Assembly: GCF_014860165.1 (NCBI RefSeq)
Contig: NZ_JACZKG010000072.1
Span: forward strand, 62,001 to 126,000
Direction of reading: 5' to 3'
Origin: Devosia sp.
GTDB taxonomy: Bacteria; Pseudomonadota; Alphaproteobacteria; Rhizobiales; Devosiaceae
Length of the DNA stretch: 64,000 nt
Under the pieces are notes generated by a model. That model did no database searches, had not been told where the DNA came from, and worked only from the letters and a program-made list of their open reading frames with translations. Positions 15,427 through 23,429 of this stretch are shown here, piece after piece (the stretch's first letter is position 1; every line of letters begins with the position of its first letter). Made by a program: the position numbers and the translations under genes.

Positions 15427-16629
15427 CTATGCCCAGCGGCGCCGGCGATCGATCAGCGCCACGCCTATGATCAGCGCCGCCACCACCGGCAGTTGAATTG
15501 TCATTGCCGTCAGGGCATCGCCAAACAAGGTGCTGGCGGCAAGCGAACCGGCAAAGCCACCGCCCACCTGAAAGAAGCCCGTCAGCGCGCCCGCCGCACC
15601 GGCAATGGCGCCGAAGCCAGCCATCGCCGCCGCGGTTGCCGCCGGGCTGATGAAGGCCAATCCGAGCATCCATACGCCGACCGGCACCATGATGGCGGCA
15701 ACCGACCCCGCAAACGAATGCGGTAGCAAGCCGAACCCCACACCGCTGAGCCCGAACAGTGCAAGGCCGATCATCATCAGCCTGTCGCCGCCGATGCGCG
15801 TCGAGAAATAACCCGCGACCAGATTTCCGACGATGAACGACGCCGTCTGCACCAGCATGGCCATGGCATACTGAAAAGGCGTGAGGCCCAGCCCATCGAT
15901 CAGCACAAACGGCAGCAACGCCGTAAAGCCATGAAAGCCGCTGAAGGCCAGGCCCAGCAGCAGCGACGGAAACAGGAATTCCGGCGATGCGAGCAACCGA
16001 CCATAATTGCCGACGATCACTGCCGGTCGGAACGGCACGCGCGCGTTCTCGGGCAGCGTTTCCCTCGCGCTGGTGGCCAGCAGGGCGACAATGGCCAGCC
16101 CAAAGCCCGCCATGACAACGAACATGTAGTGCCAGGATCCGAGCAACAGGATCAGGCTGCCCAAGGTCGGCGCCACGGCCGGCGTCACCGTCAGGATGAG
16201 GTTGATCAGCGTCAGGATGCGGATGGCTTCGCTGCCCACGAACTGGTCGCGCACCATGGCGCGTGACAGCGCGACACCCGCCGACACGCCGAAACCCTGG
16301 ATGAAGCGACCGAGGAACAACACTTCCAGTGTGGGCGCCATCGCCGAAAGCAGGCTGCCCAGCACATAGATGGCGAAGAAGGCTATGCCAACGCTCCGCC
16401 GACCGTAGCGGTCCGACAGCGGGCCGCAGATCAGTTGTGCCAGCGCGAAGGCGGCGAAGTAGACGGTCAGCGTCAGCTTGCTGCCGGCATCGGTCGTGCC
16501 CAGATCGACCACCAGCGTCGGCAGCGCGGGCGCGTAGAGGGTCAGACTGAGCGGACCGGTGGCAACCATCAGGCCGCCGACAATGGCCGTCCGGCGGGCC
16601 GACATGCCCTTGGCGATGGTTTTGCTCAC
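15427..16629 (-). CDS. Bcr/CflA family MFS drug efflux transporter
   Basis: A 400-residue, 12-helix major facilitator of the DHA1 group, exporting drugs or metabolites by proton antiport. Motif A is present after helix 2 (GPLSDRYGRRSVG), the helix-1 sequence ends LYAPALPTL as in Bcr/CflA, and GRFIQGFGVSAGVALSRAMVRD matches motif B. It starts with GTG, overlapping the stop of the upstream alpha/beta hydrolase gene by GTGA, so the two are translationally coupled. Substrate unknown. Confidence 0.9.
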   Translation of the reverse strand: MSKTIAKGMSARRTAIVGGLMVATGPLSLTLYAPALPTLVVDLGTTDAGSKLTLTVYFAAFALAQLICGPLSDRYGRRSVGIAFFAIYVLGSLLSAMAPTLEVLFLGRFIQGFGVSAGVALSRAMVRDQFVGSEAIRILTLINLILTVTPAVAPTLGSLILLLGSWHYMFVVMAGFGLAIVALLATSARETLPENARVPFRPAVIVGNYGRLLASPEFLFPSLLLGLAFSGFHGFTALLPFVLIDGLGLTPFQYAMAMLVQTASFIVGNLVAGYFSTRIGGDRLMMIGLALFGLSGVGFGLLPHSFAGSVAAIMVPVGVWMLGLAFISPAATAAAMAGFGAIAGAAGALTGFFQVGGGFAGSLAASTLFGDALTAMTIQLPVVAALIIGVALIDRRRRWA

Positions 16630-17438
16630 CGGGCGGCCATCGCCCGTTCAAAGAACGGCGCGGCATGGCTCCAGATGTCGCGATCCCACAGGTCGCTATG
16701 GCCGGCGCCGGGCTCGATCCAGAGTTCATCCTTGTTGGGCGCCAGGGCATGGAGGCGCTCGCCATTGCTGACCCCGATGGTCACGTCAGCCGTGCCATGC
16801 GCCACCAGCACCGGCTCGGCAACGTCCGAGATCCACTCATTGACCGGAAACTGGTCCTGCATGACGAGGCCCACCGGCAGGAAGGGGTAGCGTTCCCAGG
16901 CGACCGTCAGCGCCGACAGGAACGGCGTCTCGAGCAGCAGCGCCTCGGCGTCGCGCAGGCTGGCCACATAGGTGGATGGCCCCGAACCCAGCGAGCGCCC
17001 CCAGATGACGAGGGGAAAGCCCTTGGCCGCCGCCCAGTCGAACATGGTGGTGGCATCTTCGAGAATTCCCGCCTGGCTGACGCTGCCGGGCGAAGCCGGA
17101 AAGCCGCGATAATCGAAGGCGACGAAGCCATAGCCGTCGGCGACGAACTGCGCGTAGCGCTCATGCTCCTTGGTGAAGCTGCCCGAATTGCCCTTGTAGT
17201 AGACAATGAGCGGCATCCCCGCGCGTGGCGGCTGGTACCAGCCATTGATCACGCCATCGCCCGAGGGGACCGCGATGTCCTGGGCGCCATCAAGCGCCGT
17301 CTCGGCCAGCGGGGTTACGGGTCCCTTGGCGTCATACTGCAGCGCGCGCTGGTTGAAATACATGTAGCCCACCGCCCCGGCATAGGCCACGACGACGAGG
17401 ACAAGCAGGGTGATGGCAATGCGACGCAGGAGCTTCAC
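16626..17438 (-). CDS. Membrane-anchored alpha/beta hydrolase
   Basis: A 270-residue hydrolase with one N-terminal membrane anchor (ITLLVLVVVAYAGAVGYMYF) and a hydrolase domain related to the serine aminopeptidase S33 / ABHD13-like group. The nucleophile elbow is WGRSLGSG, the acid AHGTADVTI, and the His GAGHSDLWD. The domain should face the periplasm if the anchor is of the N-in type. I prefer the GTG at 17438 (VKLLRR, AAGAGG upstream). It overlaps the efflux gene by 4 bp. Substrate unknown. Confidence 0.82.
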   Translation of the reverse strand: MKLLRRIAITLLVLVVVAYAGAVGYMYFNQRALQYDAKGPVTPLAETALDGAQDIAVPSGDGVINGWYQPPRAGMPLIVYYKGNSGSFTKEHERYAQFVADGYGFVAFDYRGFPASPGSVSQAGILEDATTMFDWAAAKGFPLVIWGRSLGSGPSTYVASLRDAEALLLETPFLSALTVAWERYPFLPVGLVMQDQFPVNEWISDVAEPVLVAHGTADVTIGVSNGERLHALAPNKDELWIEPGAGHSDLWDRDIWSHAAPFFERAMAAR

Positions 17439-17477
17439 GGGCGGACCTCTTGGACGGCCTTCCTGATACCCCACAAA

Positions 17478-17547
17478 GTCATTCCCGCGAAGGCGGGAAT
17501 CTACTCTTTATGCCCACGATGGATTCCCGCCTTCGCGGGAACGACGA
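17478..17547. repeat. REP-like inverted pair, copies 4 and 5
   Basis: Two units facing each other: GTCATTCCCGCGAAGGCGGGAATC at 17478-17501 and its near reverse complement at 17521-17546, separated by about 20 bp. Each folds on itself (stem ATTCCCGC/GCGGGAAT) and the two can also pair together into one long hairpin. Same family as the units at 670-766 and 2953-2976. Confidence 0.8.
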
Positions 17548-17565
17548 TGTGCGCAAGCGAGGTTG

Positions 17566-18204
17566 CTAAAGCTCGGCAATCGTCTGCTGCAGCGCGCGCT
17601 CGAACACTTCGTCAGGCTGCGCGCCCGACAGCGCATATTTCTCGCCGAACACGAAGAACGGCACGCCGCGAATGCCCTGCGCGGCAGCGTCACTGGCCAA
17701 CTGCTCGGTGATCGCAAGCTCGTTCTCGTCATTCATCGCGTCGAGGGCGTCGCCGCGGTCGAAGCCATATTCCACGGCGATATCGGCCAGCACATTGTCA
17801 TCGTTGATCTGCCGATGCTCGAGGAAATAAGCATTGGCGATGGCATTGGCCAATTCGTGCTGGATGCCCAGCGGCTTGGCCAGCCGCGTGATCGTGTGCA
17901 CTTTTTTGGTCGGGAACATGCGCGGTTGCTGGCTGAGGTCGAGGTCGATCCCCGCCTTCTTTGCCTCGCCTTCGACCCTTGCCCACATCTCCCTGGGGTC
18001 GCGGCCGTATTTTTCGCGCAGCATCTCTGCCACATCGACACCGTCGGTCGGCGTATTCGGATCGAGATAGAAGGGATGGTTCTCCACCACCACCTCAATG
18101 TCATCAGGAAGATCAGCAATGGCCTTGTCGAGGCGCGCCGAACCGACCAGGCACCAGGGGCAGACCACATCGGTGAACACATCGATCTTGAGCAGTTTGG
18201 CCAT
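17566..18204 (-). CDS. DsbA family oxidoreductase (FrnE-like)
   Basis: A 212-residue cytosolic thioredoxin-fold protein of the DSBA/FrnE type. The active site CPWC is at residues 15-18 (FTDVVCPWCLVG), the helical insertion follows, and the cis-Pro loop is GIRGVPFFVF. There is no signal peptide with the chosen ATG (18202-18204), so it acts in the cytoplasm as a disulfide isomerase or glutathione-linked isomerase; related proteins are also annotated 2-hydroxychromene-2-carboxylate isomerase. Upstream in-frame starts add a cysteine-rich, unlikely segment. Confidence 0.88.
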   Translation of the reverse strand: MAKLLKIDVFTDVVCPWCLVGSARLDKAIADLPDDIEVVVENHPFYLDPNTPTDGVDVAEMLREKYGRDPREMWARVEGEAKKAGIDLDLSQQPRMFPTKKVHTITRLAKPLGIQHELANAIANAYFLEHRQINDDNVLADIAVEYGFDRGDALDAMNDENELAITEQLASDAAAQGIRGVPFFVFGEKYALSGAQPDEVFERALQQTIAEL

Positions 18205-18283
18205 GGCGGGGTTCCCAGGGAAAATATGTCTTGCGTCACATGGCGCGGAACAGCGCGCGCCGCAAGAACGCACCCCGAGGTAA

Positions 18284-18826
18284 CTAGGCCCCGCCCTGGC
18301 TGTTGGTTACCGCAAAGGGCGGCGTCCACGCGGCCACAAAGCTGAGGCCCACAAAGGCGCTGACACCCATCCAGGCCAATCCGGGCATCATCACCAGCGC
18401 CGCCCGGGGTTCGACAGCGGCGACGCGCGCCGTGGCGCCCATCCCCACCACCAGCAGGACGAAGGCAACAAGGCTGAGCATCAGGGAATCGAGCGGCGCC
18501 ACAAGGAACGGAAAGCCGATCATGCCGGCCATCAGGGCCACGATCCACCAGCCCGCGTGCCGGCCGTCCGCGCCGCGATCGGCCACCATCCAGCGCGCTG
18601 CGCCAAACAGCGGCAATGCCCCCAGATGCAGCACTGCCCCCGCCCAGCCCGGCAGGCCCAGCGGCGAGAAGAACAGCGGCAGCATGCCATTGAGCTCGGC
18701 AAGACCATTGGCGATGACAAACACTGCCAGCGGCAATGCCGCGCTGAGCACGAGCCCCAGCCCATCGTGCCGATCGACATCGAAAGCGCTGAGGAATGAT
18801 TTCGAAACTGTCGCGCTGGTCGCCAT
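18284..18826 (-). CDS. TspO/MBR-like five-helix membrane protein
   Basis: A 180-residue membrane protein with five predicted helices. The pattern FFSPLGLPGWAGAV at the end of helix 1/start of helix 2, the WWIVALMAGMIGFPFL helix, and a final MPGLAWMGVSAFVGLSF helix follow the tryptophan-rich sensory protein (TspO) layout, but it has fewer tryptophans than a typical TspO. TspO proteins bind porphyrins and modulate oxygen responses. I chose the ATG at 18824-18826. The family call is by eye and could be wrong. Confidence 0.6.
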   Translation of the reverse strand: MATSATVSKSFLSAFDVDRHDGLGLVLSAALPLAVFVIANGLAELNGMLPLFFSPLGLPGWAGAVLHLGALPLFGAARWMVADRGADGRHAGWWIVALMAGMIGFPFLVAPLDSLMLSLVAFVLLVVGMGATARVAAVEPRAALVMMPGLAWMGVSAFVGLSFVAAWTPPFAVTNSQGGA

Positions 18827-18957
18827 TGTCGGCTCCCGCCTTGCTATTGCCTGACAAAGCAACAATCCGGAAGGCCAAAGGGTTCCGCATACGTCAAGCC
18901 CGCCGCGCTGGGCGAAGCAGCTTGCTTGCGCTAGAACCACCTGAAACGGAGCCCGCC

Positions 18958-19173
18958 ATGACCGACCTGCAAGCCTTCGCGGAACGCCTCGAGGCCCTGG
19001 AAACGCGCATCGCCTTTCAGGACCAGACCATCGAGGAGCTCAACGCCACCATCACCGCCCAATGGCGGCAGATCGACCTGCTGACGCGCAAGCTCGACAC
19101 GGTGGAGCAGCAGGTGCGCTCGGGCGTGCATATCGCGGACCCGGCCACCGAGCCTCCGCCCCCGCACTACTGA
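18958..19173 (+). CDS. slyX: SlyX family protein
   Basis: A 71-residue coiled-coil protein: RLEALETRIAFQDQTIEELN then the Gln/Asp/Leu heptads and a proline-histidine tail PPPPHY, the SlyX signature. Function in the cell is poorly known. The ATG at 18958 is chosen by family start MTDLQ. Its 3' end overlaps the convergent LysE gene by 7 bp. Confidence 0.9.
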   Translation: MTDLQAFAERLEALETRIAFQDQTIEELNATITAQWRQIDLLTRKLDTVEQQVRSGVHIADPATEPPPPHY

Positions 19174-19784
19174 CGGGCGGTGGAGAAGCCGACCCAGACC
19201 GCCACCACCAGCAGCAGAACGGCAAATGTGGCACCCAGAAAGCGCCGGCTGGCGGCCTGCGTGAGCAGCGGCCGCAGGGAACCTGCCAGCAACACGACGC
19301 CGGCATGGATCGCCGTCGCCACCGCGACAAATAACGCGCCGAGCAGCACTGTCTGCGGCAGCGCCGCCTGCCCCGCGACGACGAAGCTCGGCGCAACGGT
19401 GATGTAGAACAAGGCGGCCTTGGGATTGAGCAGGTTGTTGACCAGCCCGCGCCGGAACGAGCGCCAGCCAAGTTGCGACGGATCGAGTATCTCGACCGGC
19501 CGCTGCGCATCGGCCCACGCATCATAGGCAAGATAGACCAGATAGGCGATGCCCGCCCAGCGCAGGGTCTCGTAGAGCCACGGTTGGCCGGCAATGGCCT
19601 CGCCCACACCAAAACTCGCCAGCGCGCCGAGCAGGGCAAGCCCCAGCGCAACACCAGCCACCGCAAACAAGCCGGCCGTCCGGCCCCGCTCGGCGCTGAG
19701 CACAGCCAGATAGGCCATGTTCGGCCCCGGCGTCAGCTCGATGGCGATGCAGGTGACGAGATAGGAAAGCAGAACGGAGGTCAC
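19167..19784 (-). CDS. LysE/RhtB family amino-acid exporter
   Basis: A 205-residue inner-membrane exporter with about six helices. The N-terminus has the LysE signature IELTPGPNMAYLAVLSAERG, and NNLLNPKAALFYITVAPSF is the second family block. Members export amino acids or related compounds such as homoserine lactone or threonine. Start taken as GTG (19782-19784) because the family begins just before the first helix. It runs toward slyX and lies 25 bp from pntB on the same strand, but downstream of it. Confidence 0.9.
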   Translation of the reverse strand: MTSVLLSYLVTCIAIELTPGPNMAYLAVLSAERGRTAGLFAVAGVALGLALLGALASFGVGEAIAGQPWLYETLRWAGIAYLVYLAYDAWADAQRPVEILDPSQLGWRSFRRGLVNNLLNPKAALFYITVAPSFVVAGQAALPQTVLLGALFVAVATAIHAGVVLLAGSLRPLLTQAASRRFLGATFAVLLLVVAVWVGFSTARQ

Positions 19785-19809
19785 TTGCGTGCCCCCGTTC
19801 CCATATCGA

Positions 19810-21216
19810 TCAGTGCCCGAGCGACTTGACGATATCCTCCGTGACCTTCTTGGCGTCACCGAACAGCATCATCGTATTGTCGCGGAAGAACAGCTCGTTC
19901 TGCACGCCCGCATAGCCGGCCGCCATGCCGCGCTTGATGAACAGCACCGTGCCCGCATCCTCGACGTTGAGGACAGGCATGCCGTAGATCGGCGAGGTCT
20001 TGTCGGTCTTGGCCGACGGGTTGGTCACGTCATTGGCGCCGATGACGAAGGCGACGTCGGACTGGGCGAACTCGGAATTGATGTCCTCCAGCTCGAACAC
20101 TTCGTCATAGGGCACGTTGGCTTCCGCCAGCAGCACGTTCATATGCCCGGGCATGCGGCCGGCCACCGGATGGATGGCATATTTGACGGTGACGCCTTCC
20201 GCCTTGAGCAGGTCGGCCATTTCGCGCAAAGCATGCTGCGCCTGCGCCACGGCCATGCCGTAACCCGGCACGATGATGACCTTGCCCGCATTCTTCATCA
20301 GGAACGCCGCGTCTTCCGCCGCGCCCTGCTTGACCGGACGATCGTCTTCGCCAGCGGCAGCCGCCGAAGCGCTGTCGCCGCCAAAGCCGCCCAGGATCAC
20401 CGAGATAAAGCTGCGGTTCATCGCCTTGCACATGATGTAGCTCAGGATCGCGCCCGAGCTGCCCACCAATGCGCCGGTAATGATCAGCGCGGTATTACCC
20501 AGCGTGAAGCCGATGCCTGCGGCGGCCCAGCCCGAATAGGAGTTGAGCATCGACACAACCACCGGCATATCCGCGCCGCCGATCGGGATGATCATCAGCC
20601 CGCCCAGCACCAGCGCCAGGATGGTGATGGCCCAGAACAGCCACGGATCGGCCGAGGTGGTGAAGGCCCAGACCAGCAGCACGATGGCCACGCCCATGAC
20701 GATATGGATGGCGTGGCGCGCCGGCAGGATGATCGGCTTGCCGCTCATATTGCCGTTGAGCTTGGCAAAAGCGATGACTGAGCCGGTAAAGGTGAAGGCG
20801 CCGATGGCCACGCCGATCGACATTTCGATCAGCGCCTGCGCGTGGATGTCACCGGGCACGCCGATGCCGAAGGCTTCCGGGGCATAGAGCGCCGCGGCGG
20901 CCACGAACACGGCAGCGAGACCCACCAACGAGTGGAAGGCGGCCACCAGTTGCGGCATGTCGGTCATCTTGACGGTGCGGGCCATATAGGCGCCGATGCC
21001 GCCACCGATGCCGATGCCACCGATAATCAGCACCCAACTGACCCAGTCGGAGGGCGCGGCAACGGCCAGCGTGGTGACGATGGCAATCCCCATGCCCACC
21101 ATGCCGAAGGTGTTGCCCTGGCGCGAGGACCGGGGGCTCGAAAGCCCGCGCAGCGCCAGGATGAACAGGACGCCGGAGACGAGATAGAGCAGCGCTGCGA
21201 TATCTGCAGAGATCAT
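19810..21216 (-). CDS. pntB: NAD(P) transhydrogenase subunit beta
   Basis: A 468-residue inner-membrane subunit of the proton-translocating transhydrogenase, which uses the proton gradient to reduce NADP+ with NADH. The first 270 residues are about nine membrane helices (domain II) and the C-terminal 180 residues the NADP(H)-binding domain III, with GYGMAVAQAQHA and the GANDVTNPSA / SPIYGMPVL region. Length and motifs are normal. It is the last gene of the operon cox-subunit-IV-like / pntAa / pntAb / pntB, starting 5 bp after pntAb. Confidence 0.97.
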   Translation of the reverse strand: MISADIAALLYLVSGVLFILALRGLSSPRSSRQGNTFGMVGMGIAIVTTLAVAAPSDWVSWVLIIGGIGIGGGIGAYMARTVKMTDMPQLVAAFHSLVGLAAVFVAAAALYAPEAFGIGVPGDIHAQALIEMSIGVAIGAFTFTGSVIAFAKLNGNMSGKPIILPARHAIHIVMGVAIVLLVWAFTTSADPWLFWAITILALVLGGLMIIPIGGADMPVVVSMLNSYSGWAAAGIGFTLGNTALIITGALVGSSGAILSYIMCKAMNRSFISVILGGFGGDSASAAAAGEDDRPVKQGAAEDAAFLMKNAGKVIIVPGYGMAVAQAQHALREMADLLKAEGVTVKYAIHPVAGRMPGHMNVLLAEANVPYDEVFELEDINSEFAQSDVAFVIGANDVTNPSAKTDKTSPIYGMPVLNVEDAGTVLFIKRGMAAGYAGVQNELFFRDNTMMLFGDAKKVTEDIVKSLGH

Positions 21217-21221
21217 CGGCG

Positions 21222-21584
21222 TTAGCCCTTCTTCTTGTACATTGCCAGCATGCGCTGGGTGACGAGGAACCCGCCGAAGATGTTGACTGATGCAAAGACC
21301 AGCGCGATGAAGCCGAATACCTTGGAGATCCAGCTCGCATCAGTCGCCAGCTGCACGCCGACGGCCAGCAGGGCGCCGACCACGATCACCGAGGAGATGG
21401 CGTTGGTGACGCTCATCAACGGCGTATGCAGCGCCGGGGTCACCGACCAGACGACGAAATAGCCCACAAAGATCGCCAGCACGAAAATGGCGAGGCGGAA
21501 AGTGAAGGGGTCGATGGCGCCCCCGATAGCCGCATGCGCGGCCGCCGCGATCACATCCGCGGTCTGTTCTGCCGTGGCTTCCAT
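21222..21584 (-). CDS. pntAb: NAD(P) transhydrogenase subunit alpha, part 2 (membrane)
   Basis: A 120-residue subunit with three or four membrane helices that supplies the alpha-side half of the proton channel (domain II). Recognisable is [27 protein letters not shown] followed by [16 protein letters not shown], highly conserved in the family. Alphaproteobacteria split PntA into a soluble and a membrane part, as here. The start ATG directly abuts the stop of pntAa (TAAATG), so translation is coupled. Confidence 0.97.
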   Translation of the reverse strand: MEATAEQTADVIAAAAHAAIGGAIDPFTFRLAIFVLAIFVGYFVVWSVTPALHTPLMSVTNAISSVIVVGALLAVGVQLATDASWISKVFGFIALVFASVNIFGGFLVTQRMLAMYKKKG

Positions 21585-23147
21585 TTACTGGGCTCCCTTG
21601 GGTGCTGCGGGCTTCTTGGCGGCTGCCGGCTTCTTAGCGGCAGGTTTCTTGGCCGTCGTCTCCGAGGCGACTGTCGCCGGCTTGGCTGCAGCAGGCTTTT
21701 TCGGCGCGGCTTTCTTGGCCGGCGAGGCGGCTGCGGCCGCGTCCATCACGGCTGCGGCTTTCTTGGTGGCTGTGCGCTTGGCCGGTGTCGGCGCAGGTTC
21801 GGCAGCAGCGGGGATCGATTGCTCGACGCCGGCGGCCGCCTTCTTGGGCGTATCGGCCATGGCGGCCACTTCGGTCTTCTTGGCGGCCGGCTTTTTCGCC
21901 GGGGTCGCCGAAGCTGCACCTGTCTTGGCCGGGGCGGACTTCGCTTCAACCGTCTTGGCGGGCGCCTTCGGCGCGGATTTGGCGACGGCAACCGGCTTGG
22001 ACTCCGCCACCGGAGCGGCCGTCACGAAGTTGGGATGCACCACCTTGCCGTCACGCGTCAGCACGGTCGCCTTGACCAGTTCGTCGTCCCAGTTGATGGC
22101 GAGGGCCTTGGCCTTGGCATCGATCAGCGTCGTCAGGAACGCCAGCAGATTTCTGGCGTAAAGCTGGCTGGCCGTGGTCGGAATGCGACCCTGGACGTTG
22201 GTGTAGCCGACGATCTTGACGCCGTTATGCTCGATGACCTTGCCGGGCACTGTCAGCTCGACATTGCCGCCACGTTCGGCTGCCAGATCGACAATGACCG
22301 AACCGGGCGCCATGGACTCGACCATCGCCTTGGTGATCAGCCGCGGCGCCGGGCGCCCCGGGATCAGGGCGGTGGTGATGACGATGTCCTGCTTGGCGAT
22401 ATGGGTTGCGGTGAGCTCGGCCTGCTTGGCCTGGTATTCGGCGCTCATCTGCTTGGCATAGCCGCCGGCGGTCTCGGCCTGCTTGAATTCGTCGTCCTCG
22501 ACGGCGATGAACTTGCCGCCCAGCGACTCGACCTGCTCCTTGGCCGCCGGGCGCACGTCCGTGGCCGAGACCACCGCGCCCAGGCGCTTGGCCGTGGCGA
22601 TGGCCTGGAGGCCTGCCACGCCAGCACCCATCACGAAGGCCTTAGCCGGACGAACGGTGCCGGCGGCCGTCATCATCATCGGGAAGGCGCGGTCGAACTC
22701 GGCAGCGGCTTCGATGACGCCCTGATAGCCGGCCAGGTTCGCCTGGCTCGAGAGAATATCCATCACCTGCGCACGGGTGATGCGCGGCATGAATTCCATG
22801 GAAACGGCAGTAACGCCGGCCTTGGCCAGCGCGGCCACGTCCTTGTCATTGCCATAGGGGTCGAGCGCGCCGATCACCAGGGCGCCCTTGTTGACGCCGG
22901 CCAGCGACCCGGCGGTGGGGCGACGCACGGTCAGCACCACGTCGGCGCCCTTGAGCGCCGCGTCGGCGCTGGCCGCAATGGTCGCGCCGGCCGCTGTATA
23001 GTCCTTGTCGAGAATGCGCGAGCCCAGCCCCGCACCCTTTTCCACCGACACGCTGGCGCCCAGCGCAATCAGCTTGCCCACCGTTTCGGGGGTCGCCGCG
23101 ACGCGGTTCTCTCCCTCGGAACGCTCGCGGACGATCGCAATTTTCAT
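21585..23147 (-). CDS. pntAa: NAD(P) transhydrogenase subunit alpha, part 1, with long Lys/Ala/Pro-rich tail
   Basis: The NAD(H)-binding soluble subunit (domain I). Residues 1-375 are a normal alanine-dehydrogenase-like core: VRERSEGENRVAATPETV, the nucleotide-binding GAGVAGLQAIATAKRLGA near 174-191 and the ATDVRPAAKEQVESLGG block. From about 376 to 520 there is an extra tail of about 145 residues made almost wholly of Lys, Ala, Pro, Thr and Val with many PAKK/AAKK words, resembling histone-H1-like or linker sequences. Family members normally stop near 380 residues. The tail stays in frame and the stop abuts pntAb, so it is not a frameshift. Possible roles are a flexible tether to the membrane subunits or polyanion binding; neither is shown. 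Confidence 0.95.
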   Translation of the reverse strand: MKIAIVRERSEGENRVAATPETVGKLIALGASVSVEKGAGLGSRILDKDYTAAGATIAASADAALKGADVVLTVRRPTAGSLAGVNKGALVIGALDPYGNDKDVAALAKAGVTAVSMEFMPRITRAQVMDILSSQANLAGYQGVIEAAAEFDRAFPMMMTAAGTVRPAKAFVMGAGVAGLQAIATAKRLGAVVSATDVRPAAKEQVESLGGKFIAVEDDEFKQAETAGGYAKQMSAEYQAKQAELTATHIAKQDIVITTALIPGRPAPRLITKAMVESMAPGSVIVDLAAERGGNVELTVPGKVIEHNGVKIVGYTNVQGRIPTTASQLYARNLLAFLTTLIDAKAKALAINWDDELVKATVLTRDGKVVHPNFVTAAPVAESKPVAVAKSAPKAPAKTVEAKSAPAKTGAASATPAKKPAAKKTEVAAMADTPKKAAAGVEQSIPAAAEPAPTPAKRTATKKAAAVMDAAAAASPAKKAAPKKPAAAKPATVASETTAKKPAAKKPAAAKKPAAPKGAQ

Positions 23148-23211
23148 TGATGTCTCCTGCCCGCCTGCCCGACGGACAGGCTCGATTCAAGTGCCTGTAT
23201 GCGCGGTGCGA

Positions 23212-23379
23212 TCAGGGATTGATGAGGAAGTAGAGGATGGCCACGGTAACGGCCAGGCCGATGATCGACCACTTAACGGCGGTAAGGAAGCCATTGTAGG
23301 TGGCTTCGTGCTGGGCGTAGTCCATCGGCGATTCCACCTGCAGCTCGGCGTGGTGTTCGGGGCGGTGCTTAGTGGCCAT
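23212..23379 (-). CDS. aa3-type cytochrome c oxidase subunit IV-like protein
   Basis: A 55-residue protein too short for most gene finders. It begins MATKHRPEHHAELQVESPMD, then YAQHEATYNGFLTAVKWSII and one membrane helix ending YFLINP. The MDYxxHExTYxxF block before a single C-terminal helix is the pattern of the alphaproteobacterial aa3 oxidase subunit IV family. In this group such genes are often found just before the transhydrogenase operon, as here (64 bp before pntAa). No other oxidase subunits are in the window. Confidence 0.85.
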   Translation of the reverse strand: MATKHRPEHHAELQVESPMDYAQHEATYNGFLTAVKWSIIGLAVTVAILYFLINP

Positions 23380-23429
23380 GTCGTCCTCGTTAGTCCAGTG
23401 CTCTCAAAGTCTATCAGCCGAAAGTCGCG

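Noticed and set aside
21585-22022. Frameshift or fusion explaining the PntAa tail
   Set aside because: The tail is in the same frame as the core, contains no foreign domain, and its stop codon directly abuts the pntAb start as expected in a normal operon.
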